NCBI RefSeq assembly: GCF_026127265.1
Contig: NZ_WWFG01000003.1
Location: 186,001 to 250,000, forward strand
DNA from: Nostoc sp. KVJ3
GTDB lineage: Bacteria; Cyanobacteriota; Cyanobacteriia; Cyanobacteriales; Nostocaceae
Reading direction: 5' to 3'
DNA: 64,000 bases
The notes under the pieces were generated by a model. The model was not told the origin of the DNA. It did not search any database and was given only the letters and a program-made list of their open reading frames with translations. Each line of letters starts with the position of its first letter. The first letter of the stretch is position 1. The position numbers and the translations under genes were made by a program. This document shows, one piece after another, positions 63,038 through 64,000 of the stretch.

Positions 63038-64000
63038 ATGTCTAGAAAACTAAATTTTTACTCCCCTTGGGGGATTTGTGGAATTTCTCTAAGCTGTCTA
63101 TTTCCGAGTAGCTCTGCATTAGCTCAAATTATTCCAGATAATACATTCGGCTCGGAAAGTTCTGTTGTTACACAAACTACTGGTAGCGTTCATACAATTT
63201 CCGGGGGAGCAACACGGGGAGCAAATTTGTTCCATAGCTTTCAAAACTTTTCTATCTTAACTGGACATACGGCTTACTTCAATAACAGTTTAAACATTCA
63301 AAATATAATTGCTCGCGTTACAGGTGGAGCAGTTTCTAATATTGACGGCTTAATTAAAGCCAACGGTACAGCTAACTTATTTCTGATTAATCCTAACGGC
63401 TTTATTTTTGGTTCTAACGCTAAAATTAATATTGGTAGCTCATTTTTGACAACTACAGCTAATACCATTAAGTTTGGTGATGGCACTTTTTTCAGTGCTG
63501 CTCCAGAAGTTCAACCTTTACTGACAATAAGTGTACCTATTGGACTGGTGTTTGTCAGTAATCCAGGTGCAATACAAATACAAGGCTCAGGACATAGCCT
63601 AGTCAATCCAATATTTTCACCAATTACAGGACTTAATAATAACTCAACTGGACTACAGGTACAACCTGGAAAGACCCTAGCACTAGTAGGGGGCGATATC
63701 GCCTTAGATGGTGGCATTCTCACAGCACAAAGTGGACAGATTGAATTGGGTAGTGTTGGTGATGGGTTAGTCAGCCTTACCCTCAGTCCCTATGGCTTCC
63801 GCTTGGGCTATCAAGGAGTGCAGGATTTTAAGGATATTCAGCTATCTCACCAAGCTTTAGTAAATGCTAGCGGCGCTCCTGGTGGCTCTATCGAAATCCA
63901 AGGGCAGAGAATTAGTGTCAGTGATGGCTCGGCAATTTTGATTCAAAATCAAGGTGAGCAAGTATCAGGAGGAATTAATGTAAATGCCTCTGACTCACTA
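63038..64000 (+). CDS. Filamentous haemagglutinin N-terminal (TPS) domain protein, 3' end outside the window
   Basis: ATG 63038 opens a frame that runs 321 codons to the window end without a stop. A signal peptide ends near residue 30 (SSSALAQ). The secretion domain shows GATRGANLFHSFQNFSI, VTGGAVSNIDGLI and the diagnostic NPNGFIFGSNAKINIG, then LALVGGDIALDGG repeats of a beta-helix. Such proteins are exported by a TpsB-type outer-membrane partner and act in adhesion or contact; no partner gene is visible here. Its start is 33 bases after the radical SAM stop, so the two may be co-transcribed. Confidence 0.88.
   Translation, partial: MSRKLNFYSPWGICGISLSCLFPSSSALAQIIPDNTFGSESSVVTQTTGSVHTISGGATRGANLFHSFQNFSILTGHTAYFNNSLNIQNIIARVTGGAVSNIDGLIKANGTANLFLINPNGFIFGSNAKINIGSSFLTTTANTIKFGDGTFFSAAPEVQPLLTISVPIGLVFVSNPGAIQIQGSGHSLVNPIFSPITGLNNNSTGLQVQPGKTLALVGGDIALDGGILTAQSGQIELGSVGDGLVSLTLSPYGFRLGYQGVQDFKDIQLSHQALVNASGAPGGSIEIQGQRISVSDGSAILIQNQGEQVSGGINVNASDSL

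Overview
The window looks like accessory DNA of a filamentous, probably heterocyst-forming cyanobacterium (Nostoc/Calothrix/Scytonema type). The grounds are frequent HIP1 octamers (GCGATCGC), inverted heptamer STRRs of the ATTCAAA type, the cyanobacterial dispersed repeat GCGTTCGCGTAGCGTCTCC, an RpaB-type regulator remnant, NRPS genes and a haemagglutinin-type secreted protein. No rRNA, tRNA or CRISPR array was found. All family names come from reading the translated sequence; no database search was run.

Layout. 1-8.6 kb: the end of an IS66-like transposase, then small housekeeping or hypothetical genes (two-domain rhodanese, MarC membrane protein, SLH-type secreted protein, YeaQ/GlsB membrane protein, SAM hydroxide adenosyltransferase, DUF4174, TIGR03643). 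8.6-19.9 kb: a mobile-DNA graveyard. It holds IS copy A abutting a headless DnaB-type helicase, an ASCH plus C5-methyltransferase pair, an isopentenyl-phosphate-kinase-like gene cut into three by two ISs, a DUF2786 gene and a dinB tail. 19.9-23.3 kb: a GC-richer foreign block (AraC regulator, lipocalin-like protein, Old Yellow Enzyme) with a tandem duplication and a partial second OYE. 23.3-31.1 kb: an IS, a doubly disrupted SDR, a gutted RpaB-like regulator and a frameshifted S9 peptidase between two copies of a 228-bp repeat, then an intact MscS channel. 31.4-31.7 kb: a 316-bp mini-transposon with TGT...ACA ends and iterated inverted sites, like a Tn7/Tn5090-type non-autonomous element. 32.1-37.5 kb: a nucleotidyltransferase, a tyrosine recombinase split by IS copy B with an exact 8-bp target duplication, a Cys-rich ORF and a four-helix-bundle gene framed by STRRs.

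37.6-51.1 kb: a three-gene NRPS locus, C-A-T-TE, C-A-T and TubC-dock-C-A(N-MT)-T, with a convergent alpha/beta hydrolase between the second and third genes. My reading of the A-domain pockets is aromatic (Phe/Tyr-like), Ile/Val and Leu (exact DAWFLGNVVK), so a peptide containing N-methyl-Leu, Ile/Val and an aromatic residue is plausible. Gene order is not the expected assembly order.

51.6-58.0 kb: SRPBCC protein, zinc alcohol dehydrogenase, and an acyl-CoA dehydrogenase / PIG-L deacetylase / SAM methyltransferase operon facing a family-2 glycosyltransferase. The dehydrogenase appears to use an ATT start. 58.3-60.8 kb: an IS joins a truncated MFS transporter to a truncated thioredoxin-like domain. 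61.9-64 kb: a radical SAM enzyme and the 5' part of a filamentous-haemagglutinin-type (TPS) exoprotein that runs off the window.
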